From contig NMRA01000671.1 of assembly GCA_002633005.1 (NCBI GenBank), positions 1 to 64,000 of the forward strand: 64,000 nt of DNA. Direction: 5' to 3'. The notes under the pieces are model-generated. The model had not been told where the DNA came from. It worked only from the letters and a program-made list of their open reading frames with translations, and ran no database searches. Each line of letters begins with the position of its first letter. Within the stretch, counting starts at the first letter, position 1. This document shows, in pieces, positions 11,303-21,840 of this stretch. The translations under genes and the position numbers were made by a program. The stretch comes from Phoronis australis (Eukaryota; Phoronida; Phoronidae).

Positions 11303-11512
11303 GTTTTGCACAACAATGTCCAGAGTATGTTACACTCAAGAATCAAGAGTTTAGGAATGCCTTCTATGAACCCGGTATTACAGACACATTGCATTGTGAC
11401 AGGTCTCTCGTGCCGGGGTGGTACCGCTTCCAGTCGTCCGCTGGCAGTACAGTGCCAACTTCTTGTGTCGACCTTTATCACTGCGGTACTAAATATCCAG
11501 TGTGGATGATGG
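11303..11512 (+). CDS. VWDE: VWDE-like exon 2: D8C domain, first half
   Basis: 210 nt, phase 1 at both ends, acceptor ttgcag, donor gtaagt. It encodes residues 21-91. The pattern C-P-E-Y, then HCD, LVPGWYRF, AGSTVPTSCV and HCGT, ending VWMMG, is the first half of the D8C domain of uromodulin, GP2, OIT3 and VWDE (C..Y..L, CD..L..GWYRF, CV...HCGT...W..G). Four Cys fall at the expected positions. D8C is an extracellular disulphide-rich module of unknown biochemical role. Residues 1-21 of exon 1 supply the signal peptide directly before it. Confidence 0.92.
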
Positions 11513-12350
11513 GTAAGTTATGATAGCACTTGCCTTTGCTATATTGATGGTATTCATTTGACACGCCATACGTTACTTGGGAATGGTAGTTTCTGACTCG
11601 AGTAGACTGCATTTACATATATTTCACTCGTTGACACAAAAGAACCAGAGATCTGCTTGAGCAGATTTGGTTAAACAAAGCAACGAGCATTTAACATGAA
11701 AGATTGCGCTGTCGGAAGAATAGAAAGCGGGTTTTATTATTTGGTATTATATGCCTCGTATTTGTCACATAATTTTCTAAGTCTTTATGATATAAATTTT
11801 ATGTTTTTGAGAAAATATCAAAGATAGTGCCAAGTAAAATGACTGCTAAACAACATTCAAACGAGCGTGGACAAATCCTTTAAGGTAATCAAAACCAATT
11901 ACAGTAAAAATCATCCAATTCATGATATATTATGACTCACATCTGGTTCTATTTATTCTCATTTTTTAACAAAATCGAAAGTGAACAGATTTTTAGTTAA
12001 CTGCTTTTCCAGAAATCTGTTGTTATGTGGTTGAGAACGCGTGCAAGATACTCGTTCATTCTACATGTACAGAGCCCGAGATTCTGTGCTCGAGACTAAA
12101 AACCACGTAAGCGGTTAAATGGTTTGCCCTATATAGCTACCAAACGGCACAATCTTAAACTTTGAATATTTTCAAGAATATTTTTAAGAATGCTGTCAGC
12201 CTTTAAATACTGGAAAGTGGCAATTTTGGAAAGTGGCAATTTGCCACTATTTTTCTTTTTGTCGAAACTGAGGACAATTTACCGTGTCTCCATTTGTTGT
12301 GCTTAACCGTTACATTTGACCATCTGTATGAAGTTCAGACAAAAACATTA
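11513..12350. other. Intron 2, left part: no gene seen
   Basis: AT-rich intron sequence without a recognisable frame or repeat beyond a single TACATGTA near 12064 and a short GGAAAGTGGCAATTT repeat around 12210-12245. Confidence 0.5.
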
Positions 12351-12354
12351 ATTA

Positions 12355-13291
12355 GAAATACCAGTTTTCAAAAGCAAACAATGACGTTCCATACTAGCAA
12401 ACGTTTTGTACCATGCTAGTCTAAATGGTTTTGTTTTGCGACATATTCTTTACCCCAAGGCAAGTTATAGCTATCAAGATATTTTATGGTGAAAAACTCA
12501 TTTTAAGTGAAATGCATAAAAATGGCATTTGAGCTATCATGCTACGTTCATTACAATGCGAACACAATGATTGTACTTGCATTGCAGCTGTCATACTGCG
12601 TTCATTACAAATGTAAACACAGTGATTGTACTTGCAGGTGAAAATACCTTACGTAGAAGATGGTACGGTAACGCAAATATTTTGCGTATCGGGGGACTAT
12701 TTTATGTGAGATTTGCAAAACGTATGGAGATGTTTGTTGCACTTCTTATCAAATGCTCAGATAACAAAAGTTTGACTTTCAATAACTGCCTGAATTCCAT
12801 ATACAGTGTGTGTATTTTCTATGGCAAATAGGACAGATTTCTTGAACTCAAGATAGGTTACAAGACACACCTTGAACTAAAACGAACGTTAAGATGCCAA
12901 AACTACACAATTTCGAATCCAAACAATACGTGTTAATGTATTTCGTATTATGCCAATATTGATCCAGTGCTAAATATCGTATATTGCATAATGCAAATTT
13001 GTTCTAAATTCTATCACTAATCTGCGGAAACACGCCTGCATTGTTTCAGCGACGACTGAGTGAGTTATACGAGTTTTCAAAGGCAAACAATAACGTTCCA
13101 TTCTCACAAACGTTCTGTTGCACGTTAGTCTAACTGACCATTGTGCGTCATATTCTTTACTCCAACGCAAATTTATGTCTAACATGATATTTTATGGAGA
13201 AGACTTAATTTTAAGTGAAATGTATTAAACTTGCATTTCAGCTATCAAACTACGTTTATTACAAATCTGAATACAGTGATTTTACTTGCAG
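12355..13291 (+). repeat. Tandem segmental duplication around exon 3
   Basis: Bases from about 12362 onward resemble bases from about 13071 onward through the end of intron 2 and into exon 3. Shared blocks include AGTTTTCAAARGCAAACAAT, ACGTTCCAT, TTTTAAGTGAAATG and TGTACTTGCAGGTGAAA-like acceptor sequence. The left copy contains an extra ~55-bp internal duplication (12533-12587 against 12588-12637) that repeats the acceptor region itself. One duplication therefore placed a second exon 3 in front of the present one. Confidence 0.75.
12638..12831 (+). pseudogene. Decayed duplicate of D8C exon 3
   Basis: After the acceptor cttgcag the sequence follows exon 3 closely (GAAGATGGTACGGTAA, TTTTGCGTA, GGGGNACT, TTTGCAAA). 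It has gained one base within the first six codons, so the ancestral frame is lost. Reading in the old frame gives DGTVTQIFCVSG and then, after DYFM, a TGA stop. The downstream Cys codons and the donor are not preserved. The open frame that remains (to 12831) is the shifted frame and carries no D8C motif. Inclusion in mRNA would truncate the protein. Confidence 0.7.
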
Positions 13292-13498
13292 GTGAAATAC
13301 CTACCGTAGAAGATGGTACGGTAAATAAAACGTTCTGCGTAATGGGGTACTTTGATGATTGTGGGTTTTGCAAAGACGAACCAGAGAACTGTTGCGACCA
13401 AGTGTTACTAATTGAAGTGCAGAACTGCAGTTCCACAGAAGAATATGTACTCTACAAATTACCGAGAGTATCCGGTTGTCCTGTAGCATTTTGTGCAG
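13292..13498 (+). CDS. VWDE: VWDE-like exon 3: D8C domain, second half
   Basis: 207 nt, phase 1 at both ends, acceptor cttgcag, donor gtacgt. It encodes residues 91-160. The pattern VEDGTVNKTFC, then NCCD, IEVQNC, YVLYKLP and GCPVAFCAG matches the second half of D8C (DG.V.R..C, CC.....I.V..C, .VY.L...P.C...YC). Eight Cys are present, which is more than the conserved D8C set needs; DDCGFC adds an extra pair. Together with exon 2 this completes the domain in one piece. Confidence 0.92.
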
Positions 13499-15167
13499 GT
13501 ACGTATTGACCAAATGTGGTCTTCCTTCTTGTATATTGTGAGAAGTTAATATTTTACGGTACAGTCTATTTTAATCGAATACCATTGTAGCTATTCATTG
13601 ATATATTATCAGCCACTTTGAAGGTTTTGGGCAGTGACTTCATCACGCATATCTAAAAACACGTCAAATGTACCGTTGTTATAGCTTTGGTGTTAACACA
13701 AACCGGCTCGGTTGTTTCGTGCAATGAGCCTAGACTGCGTTGCCTGTGTTTATAGTACTCTAAATGGTGTGTCGCACAGGACATCAGAAAAACCTACTAA
13801 CCTAGCCAACAGAAACTGCAAAACGTGCCTGCCACCATATAATGAAATAGTTTTCGTCACTTTGAAATGGTAGTGCTGGTCTTCCATTAAATCCGGATGA
13901 TGGACAGAACATTTTTCGATGTTATGTTACAGTTCCTTTGGCAAGCTGTCAAACGCACGCGCTCATGTGAACTTTTTGATACAAATGTACAGTGTTTTTC
14001 CATGATGTCATCAAATACGTCATCTGCCATGCTTGAGAACAAACGTTTCAGTATGATAATGGTATCATGAAGCAAACACACTACATATCTTAGCTGCATT
14101 CTCTTCAGAATTAAGTCAGTGTAGTATTTTAACATTTTTAGATGAAAAACGTTAGAACTATGTAACAAGTCATAATAAATTGATAATAAACTTCATGAAC
14201 AAATGCGTTAATTAATCTCAGGTAATTATTTTGAAAGTCACAAATATTTTAGAATAGGACTTGTTATTGTGAACATCTTGTTGTGGTGAACTTGAGTATT
14301 ACACAATTTCTTCATAAAAGCTTTAGTTCTGTTTAAAGTTCTCAGTGTAGTTTTGACAAACAGGATACGATCATCATTAAACATGTTTTTGGAGGGGTTA
14401 ACTTAAGGTGGGTTGATTCTAAGAAAAAACCACGCCGATGTACAATGTACTAAAGCCTTGACCAGTGTCCATGTGATGTTTTGTCATATCTTAGAGTATG
14501 GATAATTCTGGAGCAAATATAAGCGTCATTCTCAAAAGAAAAAAATAGGCAACGAGGAAGCTCAGTAACTTTACAGAGTCAAGTATTTTAGGCAGACCAC
14601 TGAGTCAGTAGAGTTTAGAGGAGTGTATTCAGTCACTGACAAGGTTCATACTGATACAAAAAACAAGAATTGGATGTTCATGCGTAAATGAGATCAAAGG
14701 GAGTAATTTATGTAAGTCTCATTAGACTTTATGAGCTATGAGTTGTTCTAGGACACAATATATTTTAGAATAAGTGTTGGTTTGGTAAATATAATTTAAA
14801 GTTCATGTACCGATTGATTTAGACTTGAGTAATAAGTTTTGACTAATTTCTTACATTGAATATTATTAAGAGTTTGATTTAGATTCAGTTTCATCTATTA
14901 TTGTCATGTATTTAGAGTATTTTATGTATTTCTGTAGATTTGCGGTTCTCACAAGGATTCACAAAATTTTCACTGAAGTTCCAAATGAAATAAGGAAACA
15001 AAATCATTGCGTCAAACTTGGACTTTCATTTTGTCTGTCCAACGCAGAATATTACAAAGTATAAGATTTCGTAGTAAAAGCTGGATTGAACCTAATTTGA
15101 TTTTAGCCTGGTTGTTTTTTTTTTAATTTCGAAAGAGCATATTTTAACGTCAAATCCCATGTTTCAG
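13499..15167. other. Intron 3: no gene seen
   Basis: AT-rich intron DNA of 1.67 kb. A minus-strand frame at 13887-14168 has no recognised domain. The acceptor is catgtttcag. Confidence 0.5.
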
Positions 15168-15230
15168 GATCTGCCGACCTGTGTCCTCCTAACACGTATT
15201 CGCCCACAGGATTCCAACCAGGGTGCACTG
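15168..15230 (+). CDS. VWDE: VWDE-like exon 4: short Cys linker
   Basis: 63 nt, phase 1 at both ends, acceptor gtttcag, donor gtaagt. It encodes residues 160-181, reading SADLCPPNTYSPTGFQPGC followed by TG. Two Cys and the C-P-P-N-T-Y start resemble the linker that follows D8C in several D8C proteins. The exon is too short for homology alone. Phase, splice sites and Cys content support it. Confidence 0.75.
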
Positions 15231-15536
15231 GTAAGTTTATAGACTACTGTATATCTGGTTGAAAATGACAACGTATCAGAGTGGAAGACTTACAACGATT
15301 CCGTGCACACAACTTATTGCCAGAAAGAGCATTGAAGCCATCGGCGACTCAAAAACGCTTCAAATGTTAGTAAAGTTTACCAGTCCTAAAGATGCATAAA
15401 ATGGCGCATCGCATTGCATGTGAATTGAGTTGAAAAATCATTCGGCGTGGGTGGCGTGCAAAGCTACGCCACGTGCGCCCCTCCTCGAACACCAACGCCC
15501 GGACAAGACTGCCAACTTTTCGTCTTTAAGAAGCAC

Positions 15537-16678
15537 CAAAACTTGATTAAAATTGCACCGTCAAGCTCCTAAGCATTCACCATTTTATAGGAAGGGGGTA
15601 TAGCCGGGCTTCCAAATCTGGTTAACATTTATGCCTGGTCAAAATTAGAAAAATACCTTAATCTAGAACTGTGCTCTGTTTTTATACCTCTCAAAAATGC
15701 GAAATTTGTATCGAGAGTAGTTTTGAGAACCATTTTTGTGCGTTGACTACGGATCAGAAACTTTCCTATATTGGGATTAAAATTTACAAAGAAATCAACG
15801 AGATATTTTGCTGATGCGTGGCCATTTTGTTACAGTTTTCTTTCTGGTCAGGTGAAAGTGCTAAGGACTATAAAAAAATTACCGGGCACAACGTCCGTTG
15901 GCCAAGCTTGCGTACTTTAATTAAAAACAGAAATTTGCTACATGTAGTCAAGCATCTAAAATATCGAAATTGCTTCATATGTGCAAAAATTTCCGAGTTT
16001 AATGGTATGGGTCGCGTGACAAATGGCGCCTTTAAGTGTATCCAGTAATCGATATTTCGCCCACTGTCATGATCATTATAGTTATCATCACATTTTGAAA
16101 TAAATACCAAAAAAACATAGTTAAGAAAAGAAATTCATGTGATTTAAAGTAATAGCAAAACGTGATTAAGTGCACTGTCAAGCTTGTAGTCATTCACCAT
16201 CTCAAGTTAGGGAAACATTTATGCCAGGTCAAATTTAGAAAAAATACCTCAATCAAGAACTGTACACCGTTTTTATACCTATCAAAAATGCGACTTGCAT
16301 TTGTATCGGGAGTAATTTTTGAGAGTCATTTTTGTGAGCTGACTACAAATCAGAAACTTATTTCTATTTTGAGATGAAAATTTCCAAAGTAAAAAACGAA
16401 TAATTTTGCTGATACGTCGCCATTGTGTCACAGGCATAGTTTTCTTTCTGGTCAGAAGACGACATAAAGAAGGAATGTAAAGAAATTAACCCGGCGTGCG
16501 TACGTGCTTTAACTAAAACCAGAAATGTGCTAGCCTAGCATCTAAAATAATAAAAACTGCGTCATATGAGCAAGAATTTTACGAGCATAATGATATGGGT
16601 TGCGTGACAATTGGTGCCCTGTTAGTGTAACCAGTAATAGATCATATAATTGTGTCGTTATAATCACAATTTTCAACA
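15537..16678 (+). repeat. Tandem duplication in intron 4 (~0.55 kb, two copies)
   Basis: Copy A (15537-16098) and copy B (16157-16678) share the same order of blocks: GATTAA...CACCGTCAAGCT / CACTGTCAAGCT, ACATTTATGCC, GGTCAAA, TTTTTATACC, TCAAAAATGCGA, TGACTAC, CAGAAACT, TTTGCTGAT, TTTTCTTTCTGGTCAG, ATGGGT, GCGTGACAA and CCAGTAAT. The offset is about 620 bp. The copies differ by many substitutions and small indels, so the duplication is old. No coding sequence is involved. Confidence 0.75.
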
Positions 16679-17424
16679 GAGGCAACACCATTACCCATAA
16701 TGCATCACTGAGCTAAATTTAAAGATGGCGGATTTGCACAAGTGGGTATTGGCGAGCTTTGTAGTCAATATATCAACAGTATCAAGTATTGCTAATGCAT
16801 GGCAATCGGCAAGCTATAAGTTGTTACTTTTAAGCTGTTACGGGTGGCTGAAGGGCATATTGTGATATACATGCATCCAATTTTGGTGTCAAAACTCGGC
16901 ACTTTCTGATTTTGGTCAACACTGGCACAGTCATCTTTCAACTTCCGTAATTTGCACAGTTTTCACTGGAGCGTCTTTGTTCAGGTGGCTGTAACGAGTT
17001 TGCAAATCTGTATTAGGCAAGGAGCAAACAGTACAAAACGGGAATTTTTCTAATAATTTAACAATAACATAATTAAAAATTTTGTTGAATACTATTTATT
17101 GATTTTGAATTTGAATTTTATTGACATATGTTATTACATAAGACAGGCTGAACTTGAAATGCATACCAAAACATTATTTTGAAAAATATATGTTCATGTC
17201 TTTAACAATAACAACAAGCTGTCGGTGACAGTTGCGTTTTGTGTTAACTTTAATCTGGGGAAGTAAGCTCAGCGTCTGCTTTACGGCTGATGTCAAAGGG
17301 TTACTGGTTAATTTAGATGCACTGGGAGTAGGGTATACTTGGAGAAGAGAGGGGCTCGGATTCAGTTGGTCAGACGGTAATATATGACACTGCGTTTACT
17401 GCTAGCGCTATGAAACCAGCCTCC

Positions 17425-17540
17425 CGTTCAGTAACGCTAGGACCTCGCTAAAAAGCAAGACTTAGCGATATTACATGAGATATTGCCGTGCATTTTAAAT
17501 GAGAACACAACTTTGACTAGGTTTTAGCTAGGTCTATTCT
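17425..17540. mobile_element. MITE-like fragment with AACGCTAGGACC terminus
   Basis: The sequence AACGCTAGGACCTCGCTAAA followed by AAGCAAGAC at about 17433 matches the right arm of the palindromic element at 36923-37003. The following ATGAGATATTG, ATTTTAAATGAGAACAC and ACTAGGTTTTA blocks recur at 53050-53107. It looks like a partial copy of a small non-autonomous DNA element. Confidence 0.5.
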
Positions 17541-17904
17541 CATTTTTCATTGATTAGAGAAAAAATAATAAACTCACTAATATGAAGATGATTTGCGTTT
17601 ATGAAGGAGCTCAGATTTACTCGACGTTTTTCTGGTTTTGGGCTGTGACTGAAAACAGTATTTGTTGAGTGCCACCTAACAAAAACTGGCGAAATAATCG
17701 CTCCTAAGCGATGGTCGGTGCAGTCTGCAGTGTTGGACTTTATGATAAAACTCACGGGTCCCGTGCCGTAAGGGAAAATTTTCCTCCACGAGATTGTCAC
17801 GCTGCAGAGCGCACTCCAGAATACATTGCTGGGGTGTGTACTATGTTCAGTGTTATCAAAGCAAAAATGCATGCGTTATGATGTAATTGTTTCTTGTATT
17901 GTAG

Positions 17905-18227
17905 GTGTCCGTGCTACCTACAATGGATCTGTAACGGTCTCCGCTCATGCAGGAAAACGACCTGACGCGTACCCATTAACAGGCGACTATAAAGAAGATA
18001 ATTATAGACAAAAACTTACGGACAAGAACAAAAAAGAAATACAGTTTCATTGCAGTATTGCTGATGACAACTCAAAAAACTTTACGAAGCTTTTATTCAA
18101 CGTTCGTTGGTTTATCAATGGTGTGGAATTTGCATATGATGAACTGGGTGCAGGCTACACTGTTTCGATTCTACACGAGTACCAATGGATAACAAGAAAT
18201 ACACTGAAAGCTCAATTGCCATTTAAT
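17905..18227 (+). CDS. VWDE: VWDE-like exon 5: N-terminal module
   Basis: 323 nt, starts at phase 1 and ends at phase 0, acceptor tattgtag, donor gtacgt. It encodes residues 181-288. A typical block reads FHCSIADD, then LLFNVRWFINGVEF and, near the end, TLKAQLPF. The WFING-type pattern with an earlier Cys resembles the Ig-like or beta-sandwich segments found between D8C and VWD in VWDE proteins. No exact domain name can be given. The alternative end at the GTA two codons later is excluded by the phase-0 start of exon 6. Confidence 0.85.
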
Positions 18228-20960
18228 GTACGTAATTGACAACTAGAATTCATTCAAAATAATAATCACTAGATAAAATTATATATGTAATGGAGCTGAT
18301 AAAAGATAGCTAACACCACGGATGTGATAAATCGGACGAAATGTTTTGGTGATGTTTAAAATTGAAATATCATGGCCGGTGATGTTCGCCATACATGTAG
18401 TAGAGGTAGGGGTAGTGAAATAATTTAGGGAAAGTTGTGTGGTGTGGCCGAATGCAGCAACACGCAATAGAGCCGATCATTATTATAAGGTCTCCAATGA
18501 CTTGAACGTGCATGGTTGAAGTATTAATTCAGAAGAATGGCCTTCCGGTGCCATTTATTTTTGCACGACCACTGATATTTCCGTTCTCCAGTTGGCTGAA
18601 TCCGTTACGTTAAATCCCAATATACATCGATATTTACTAGCCTGTCTGTGGAATATTTGTGTTGCCCGGGCGTCAGATGTCACTATTTGCGATATGATCA
18701 ATCAGGCGCTGCAGAAACTATGCAGTCTAAAAACGAATCAAGCAGGTCACGCCATTACATCAAAGCAGTCAGAACAACTATGTCTAACAAAAGAACGACA
18801 GAAAAGCAAATTGAAGCATCAATGGTCTTTTAATAAATATGTAAAATTATAAAACCATCTGTCCGGCTTATCAGCTCACGTGGAGCTAATGTCACGCTCG
18901 GGATCTGTTCATATTTGCATAGTAACACAAACACATGAACAAATAACAAGGAAATCCTGTTTTCTGATGATATTTAACTGATTCTCATCATATTGTCAGA
19001 AGTCGAGTGTGGATTTGTTTAAAAAATACCTATGCTTTGAGGTTGTGTGTGGATGAAGTGAGAATGATCAAACGGCCCAGTAATAAATGTAATATATGAT
19101 AACCACTTATTCAAACCTATTGTTAATTAAGTAGACTAAAAATGAAGAAGAGTAACTACGCTAGAAACCTCTATAAGGAATATTTCAACCAATTAACTAT
19201 GAATAATCAAACGCCTTATCTGCTGTCTAAGCTGTAGGACGCGATCGTTGAATGACAGTCCTACTGGTCGATCTTCGAACTGACACACACTGCACTGCGA
19301 CATGTTACTTGCTGGTCACAGTCTCTCATGACGCAGTACTTGCAGGCAGTCTCTTTCATCTATGAATCCTCTTCCTGATCACAATCTCTCGTGACGCAAC
19401 GCGCATAGGCATTACCTTACTACCCACGATGCAAGTGACAATCTTTTTGTTAACTTCCTGTTCATTAACCGTTGCCCTTTCCAAGATCCTCTTTAGACTC
19501 TTCCACGTGATGGCTCTGTTGTACAATTACGTCTGTACACATCTTCTAGACTCAACTCTTAAATTTCAACTGAGTACTTTGCAAACGTGTGGCCAAATTA
19601 TAACAGTGTACTTACTTAACGTTTGACTAATGAAACTACATTATCTTAACCAGTCATATCATCGGCTGTTACGATTTGATCTGACAAAATTTCTAGTCTT
19701 TAGAGTGTATTGATCCCGGAAGCACAGTAGTAAACATCATCTAAAATAAATATTGACTTGGCATATACATGTAAACGAGTTTGACCCCATGGTTTAGAAA
19801 TGCAAGTGCAAAAATTTTGGTCAACTTAAATATACTATCTGCACTAATTACTTCATCAATATTTATTATGACACATGTGTATCATGTATACTCTAGGTTC
19901 ACTGTGAAGTCCAGGCGCATTATAACAACACCGGCGGCATTTCAGACTCTGTGCGCAGCGGAGATTTTTGGGCCGGAATAAAGGTAAGGTAACGCACCAC
20001 CATGTATTTGTTACCATTGACTGCTCTCCTTATTGACAATCATTTGCCCGGGAGATTGGAGCTATCTCGTTTCCATGAGGTATTGAGAACTATCTGAGAC
20101 AATTTTTTCCCTGATCCTCGGTGACTCTAGATTTTAAGAGGTTTCACGAATAACTTTTGAAATTTTTATATTCATTTATTGATTCAAGACATCATCCTGG
20201 TTTTATTATTCAACATTCCAGAAATGAATTTATGACCTAAAGGCAACATTTCGTAACTAATCTAATGCAAGCAACACGGTTGACTTGGAAATAAGGCAAA
20301 AGTTCCGCAGAGCCTGAAACACAGTACAGTTTGCCACCTTGCATGACTCCGCTTTTGTAACCGTAGGTGATAAGCTACATGTACATGTAGGGGTATGAGG
20401 ATTGTCATTAAAACACAGCTAGGAATCACTGTTTGTGAAGCTCCTAGAAATTTCACAAAGTCCATGAAGTTCTACGTGTCACTTCGTGGTGAAACTAATA
20501 TTTCAACGAGTAGAGTTAAAGACCGGCGAGGGTGCATGCAAAATCTGGGAGTCAGTCGGCACTCAATTTGTCCGTTCGAACCGTATAAGTGAAAACAAGC
20601 AAGTAAGCGTCATTGCGTTGCATAATGTCCAACTTTTGTAGCAAAGATAAGATTTTGGTCGTTTTGAAATAGTACGACCGTGAGTCGTGCACGCACCATT
20701 TCCTAAATTTATTGCGACAATCTCGGAAGATAATGGCAGCTTCGCAGCAGCAAAGTTTGTTCTGAAATTTGGTTTGCTGGTAAGTTCTCGGCGCTATGAA
20801 AATCGCTGAGTCGTTTTTTGCAGCCTTTTCAAAATCCCAAATCGTACAGTCATGTAGTTTTATAAAAGTTTCTCACCGTTTTTTGTGCGTAAAGTTGATC
20901 AATTTAATAATGGAGAAAACGTTTAGATTAAGCTCTTACCTGCGGCGTTAAGTACTCACA
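18228..20960. other. Intron 5, left part: no gene seen
   Basis: Frames such as 18592-18852, 19429-19626, 19781-19981 and 20395-20592 have no recognisable domain and no splice support. TACATGTA octamers occur near 18391, 19767 and 20372. Confidence 0.45.
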
Positions 20961-21213
20961 AATTTCAAATTCTCCATGACTGCTGCGGGATTCCAAGGAG
21001 AATTCGAGTTTGGACCTCAGTACCTCCATGTAAGGGAAAAATAGATCCGTAACAAAACGACACGCGTATCTCTAGTATTAATTTTCTTTCGGAGATAGAA
21101 AACAAAGCTGGCCTTTGGTTTTTACATATTTCGTGAAAGCAATTTGTTGTTGTGTAAAATGAGAGAGATTCACAGTATAGGCTGCGTGTCAATTTCAAAA
21201 CACGTGCGATAGT

Positions 21214-21372
21214 TTGTGGTGCGCTGATACGCCGTAAAATGTAACAATTTCGTTTCATTTTACGTCATTGTTACATATTACGTCGCTAAGCCTCACCTAA
21301 AATGTAAAAAGTTCTTACAATTAACGTCGAATGCGCATGCGAGAAATGTACCATTGTTACACTTTACGAATC
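21214..21372 (+). repeat. Dispersed repeat, copy 1 (inverted partner at 29.4 kb)
   Basis: Blocks CTGATACGCCGTAAA, GTTACANNTTACGT, CTAAAATGT, CGTCGAATG, AAATGTACCATTGTT and TTACGAA occur in the same order on the minus strand at 29367-29537. The sequence is unusually rich in GTTAC/GTAAC words. No coding capacity is seen. It is likely an old non-autonomous transposon. Confidence 0.65.
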
Positions 21373-21607
21373 CAACCTCATATCGCAAAGAAAATAACTA
21401 AAATCAAGAACAAGTTGTACCCACCACGGCCGAGGGAAACTCGAGTATATTTGCACGAGGAGTGCCGCCCGAAAAATTTGGATACCTACCCGTTTATAGA
21501 ATGGGCTCGTACAAAAAGTGACCCAATTTGAAAATAAATTTGTGTAAGCATTCACATTTTACCACAGTTCTCTTCCAGACATTCAGAAAAGGCACCTTGT
21601 CAGAGGA

Positions 21608-21840
21608 GGCAGTGTGGCCGAGTTGAGAAGTGCCCGCTTTCGTTACTCGAGGTTGTGATTTCGAGTCCCACAAAGTTACATTTCTAAGCTCTTGAGCAAG
21701 GTATCCACTGTAGCTCCTCAACTTGGTTTCCACCATATGTGAATAAAGCATAAAAATAGTTCAAGGTGATCAGTGCAATGGGACCACATGGAAGGTCTGT
21801 GCACATCCGGTACATCGTGTATCAGACCGCCTGCACTTTT
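21608..21840 (+). mobile_element. tRNA-derived SINE
   Basis: The head starts GGCAGTGTGGCCGAGTTG and contains a pol III A box (TGGCCGAGTTG, 21615-21625) and a B box (ATTTCGAGTCC, 21658-21668) at tRNA-like spacing. It resembles a Ser/Leu-type tRNA but lacks a foldable anticodon arm and CCA-side acceptor. The body continues with a CTCTTGAGCAAGGTATCC block, similar in style to the CAAGGCA core seen after the tRNA head in many animal SINEs. The 3' end is not clear. About 230 bp are assigned. Confidence 0.65.

Larger units (their letters stand above)
15231..17904. other. Intron 4
   Basis: 2.67-kb intron. It contains the tandem duplication at 15537-16678 and a short MITE-like fragment at 17425-17540, listed separately. 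Frames at 15818-16048, 15868-16110 and 16162-16377 lie inside the duplicated DNA and have no recognisable protein content. The acceptor is cttgtattgtag. Confidence 0.5.
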
